This document shows, in pieces, positions 5,483 through 5,909 of a DNA stretch of 5,909 nt. The notes under the pieces are model-generated. The model saw nothing but the letters and a program-made list of their open reading frames with translations. It ran no database searches and was not told where the DNA came from. Positions within the stretch are counted from its first letter, which is position 1. Every line of letters starts with the position of its first letter. The stretch covers positions 1 to 5,909 of the forward strand of contig WJJR01000393.1 of NCBI GenBank assembly GCA_014729565.1, read 5' to 3'. The position numbers and the translations under genes were made by a program. This stretch comes from Candidatus Zixiibacteriota bacterium. GTDB taxonomy: Bacteria > Zixibacteria > MSB-5A5 > WJJR01.

Positions 5483-5909
5483 TCAGGCAGGTATCTGACG
5501 TGAACGGGCGACCTGCTCGCAGACCATGTTACCAATCTGACTGGTCGACAGGCCGGAGTTCGCACCCAGCGAGGGTATCGTCTGGGAGGTGAGCAGTTCG
5601 GCAACCGCATCCTCAATCGCTTTGGCCGCGGCCGGTTCACCGACGTAATCAAGCATCATCGACCCGGCCATGATCGTGCCGAGCGGATTGGCGGTGTTCT
5701 GCCCCTTGTACTTCGGCGCCGAACCATGAATCGGCTCGAACATCGAGACCTGGCCGGGATGGATATTCCCCGACGCCGCGATGCCCATACCGCCCTGGAC
5801 CATCGCTCCCAGATCGGTGAGTATGTCGCCGAAAATATTCGATACGACCACCACGTCGAACCATTCCGGGTTCTTCACCATCCACATGCACGCCGCATCG
5901 ATGTAGGCA
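5483..5909 (-). CDS. Isopropylmalate/isocitrate-type dehydrogenase, C-terminal part (likely LeuB-like)
   Basis: The last 141 residues of a metal- and NAD(P)-dependent decarboxylating beta-hydroxyacid dehydrogenase run in from the right edge; the full family length is about 330-360. The AYIDAACMWMVKNPEWFDV segment is followed by SNIFGDILTDLGAM, which contains the two aspartates that coordinate the divalent metal with the substrate. Next come ASGNIHPG and FEPIHGSAPKYKGQNTANP, the adenosine-binding loop with the His-Gly-Ser-Ala signature of NAD-linked members. This family includes 3-isopropylmalate dehydrogenase (leucine synthesis), NAD isocitrate dehydrogenase and tartrate dehydrogenase. The substrate-specifying residues are in the missing N-terminal half, so the substrate is not decided here; isopropylmalate is the default guess. 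The gene ends with TGA at 5483-5485. No other leucine-pathway gene is visible nearby. Confidence 0.9.
   Translation of the reverse strand, partial: AYIDAACMWMVKNPEWFDVVVVSNIFGDILTDLGAMVQGGMGIAASGNIHPGQVSMFEPIHGSAPKYKGQNTANPLGTIMAGSMMLDYVGEPAAAKAIEDAVAELLTSQTIPSLGANSGLSTSQIGNMVCEQVARSRQIPA

Overview
The window is about 5.9 kb of moderately GC-rich bacterial DNA. All five convincing genes lie on the minus strand. They read right to left: the C-terminal part of an isopropylmalate/isocitrate-type dehydrogenase (cut by the right edge), a stand-alone nitrilase-superfamily amidohydrolase, a ClC chloride transporter/channel with CBS domains, a thioredoxin, and a membrane metallopeptidase fused to an HlyD-like adaptor (cut by the left edge). 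No rRNA, tRNA, CRISPR array, phage gene or transposase was seen. The HlyD-like periplasmic part points to a Gram-negative (diderm) bacterium. Gene content and style would suit an uncultured environmental lineage, but the sequence alone does not fix the phylum.

Right part (about 4534-5909): the dehydrogenase ends at 5483. A 154-bp gap containing a short palindrome separates it from the nitrilase-like gene, whose Glu-Lys-Cys triad is intact. The nitrilase probably starts at an ATG at 5328, placed by a well-spaced Shine-Dalgarno, rather than at the upstream GTG.

Middle (about 4054-4533): a 480-bp stretch without a convincing gene. It holds the most unusual non-coding structure in the window, a 54-bp element (4302-4355) that can fold as a closing stem with two 8-bp hairpins. 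The differences between its two halves preserve each local hairpin at the expense of the full-length palindrome. It sits inside a 141-bp unit bounded by perfect 10-bp inverted repeats, so it looks like a small MITE- or REP-like mobile element. A weak small reading frame following the nitrilase runs into this element.

Left part (1-4053): the ClC gene starts at TTG. Its stop codon overlaps the Shine-Dalgarno of the thioredoxin gene, so these two are almost certainly one transcription unit. After a 75-bp gap with a weak possible terminator comes the PqqD-like/M50/HlyD-like fusion. The ClC protein keeps the gating glutamate but has valine at the position of the internal proton glutamate, which bears on whether it is a channel or an exchanger. 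The M50-HlyD fusion combines a possible peptide-recognition domain, an intramembrane zinc protease and an export adaptor in one chain. It is the best candidate here for part of a little-described peptide processing or export system, but its partners lie beyond the left edge.
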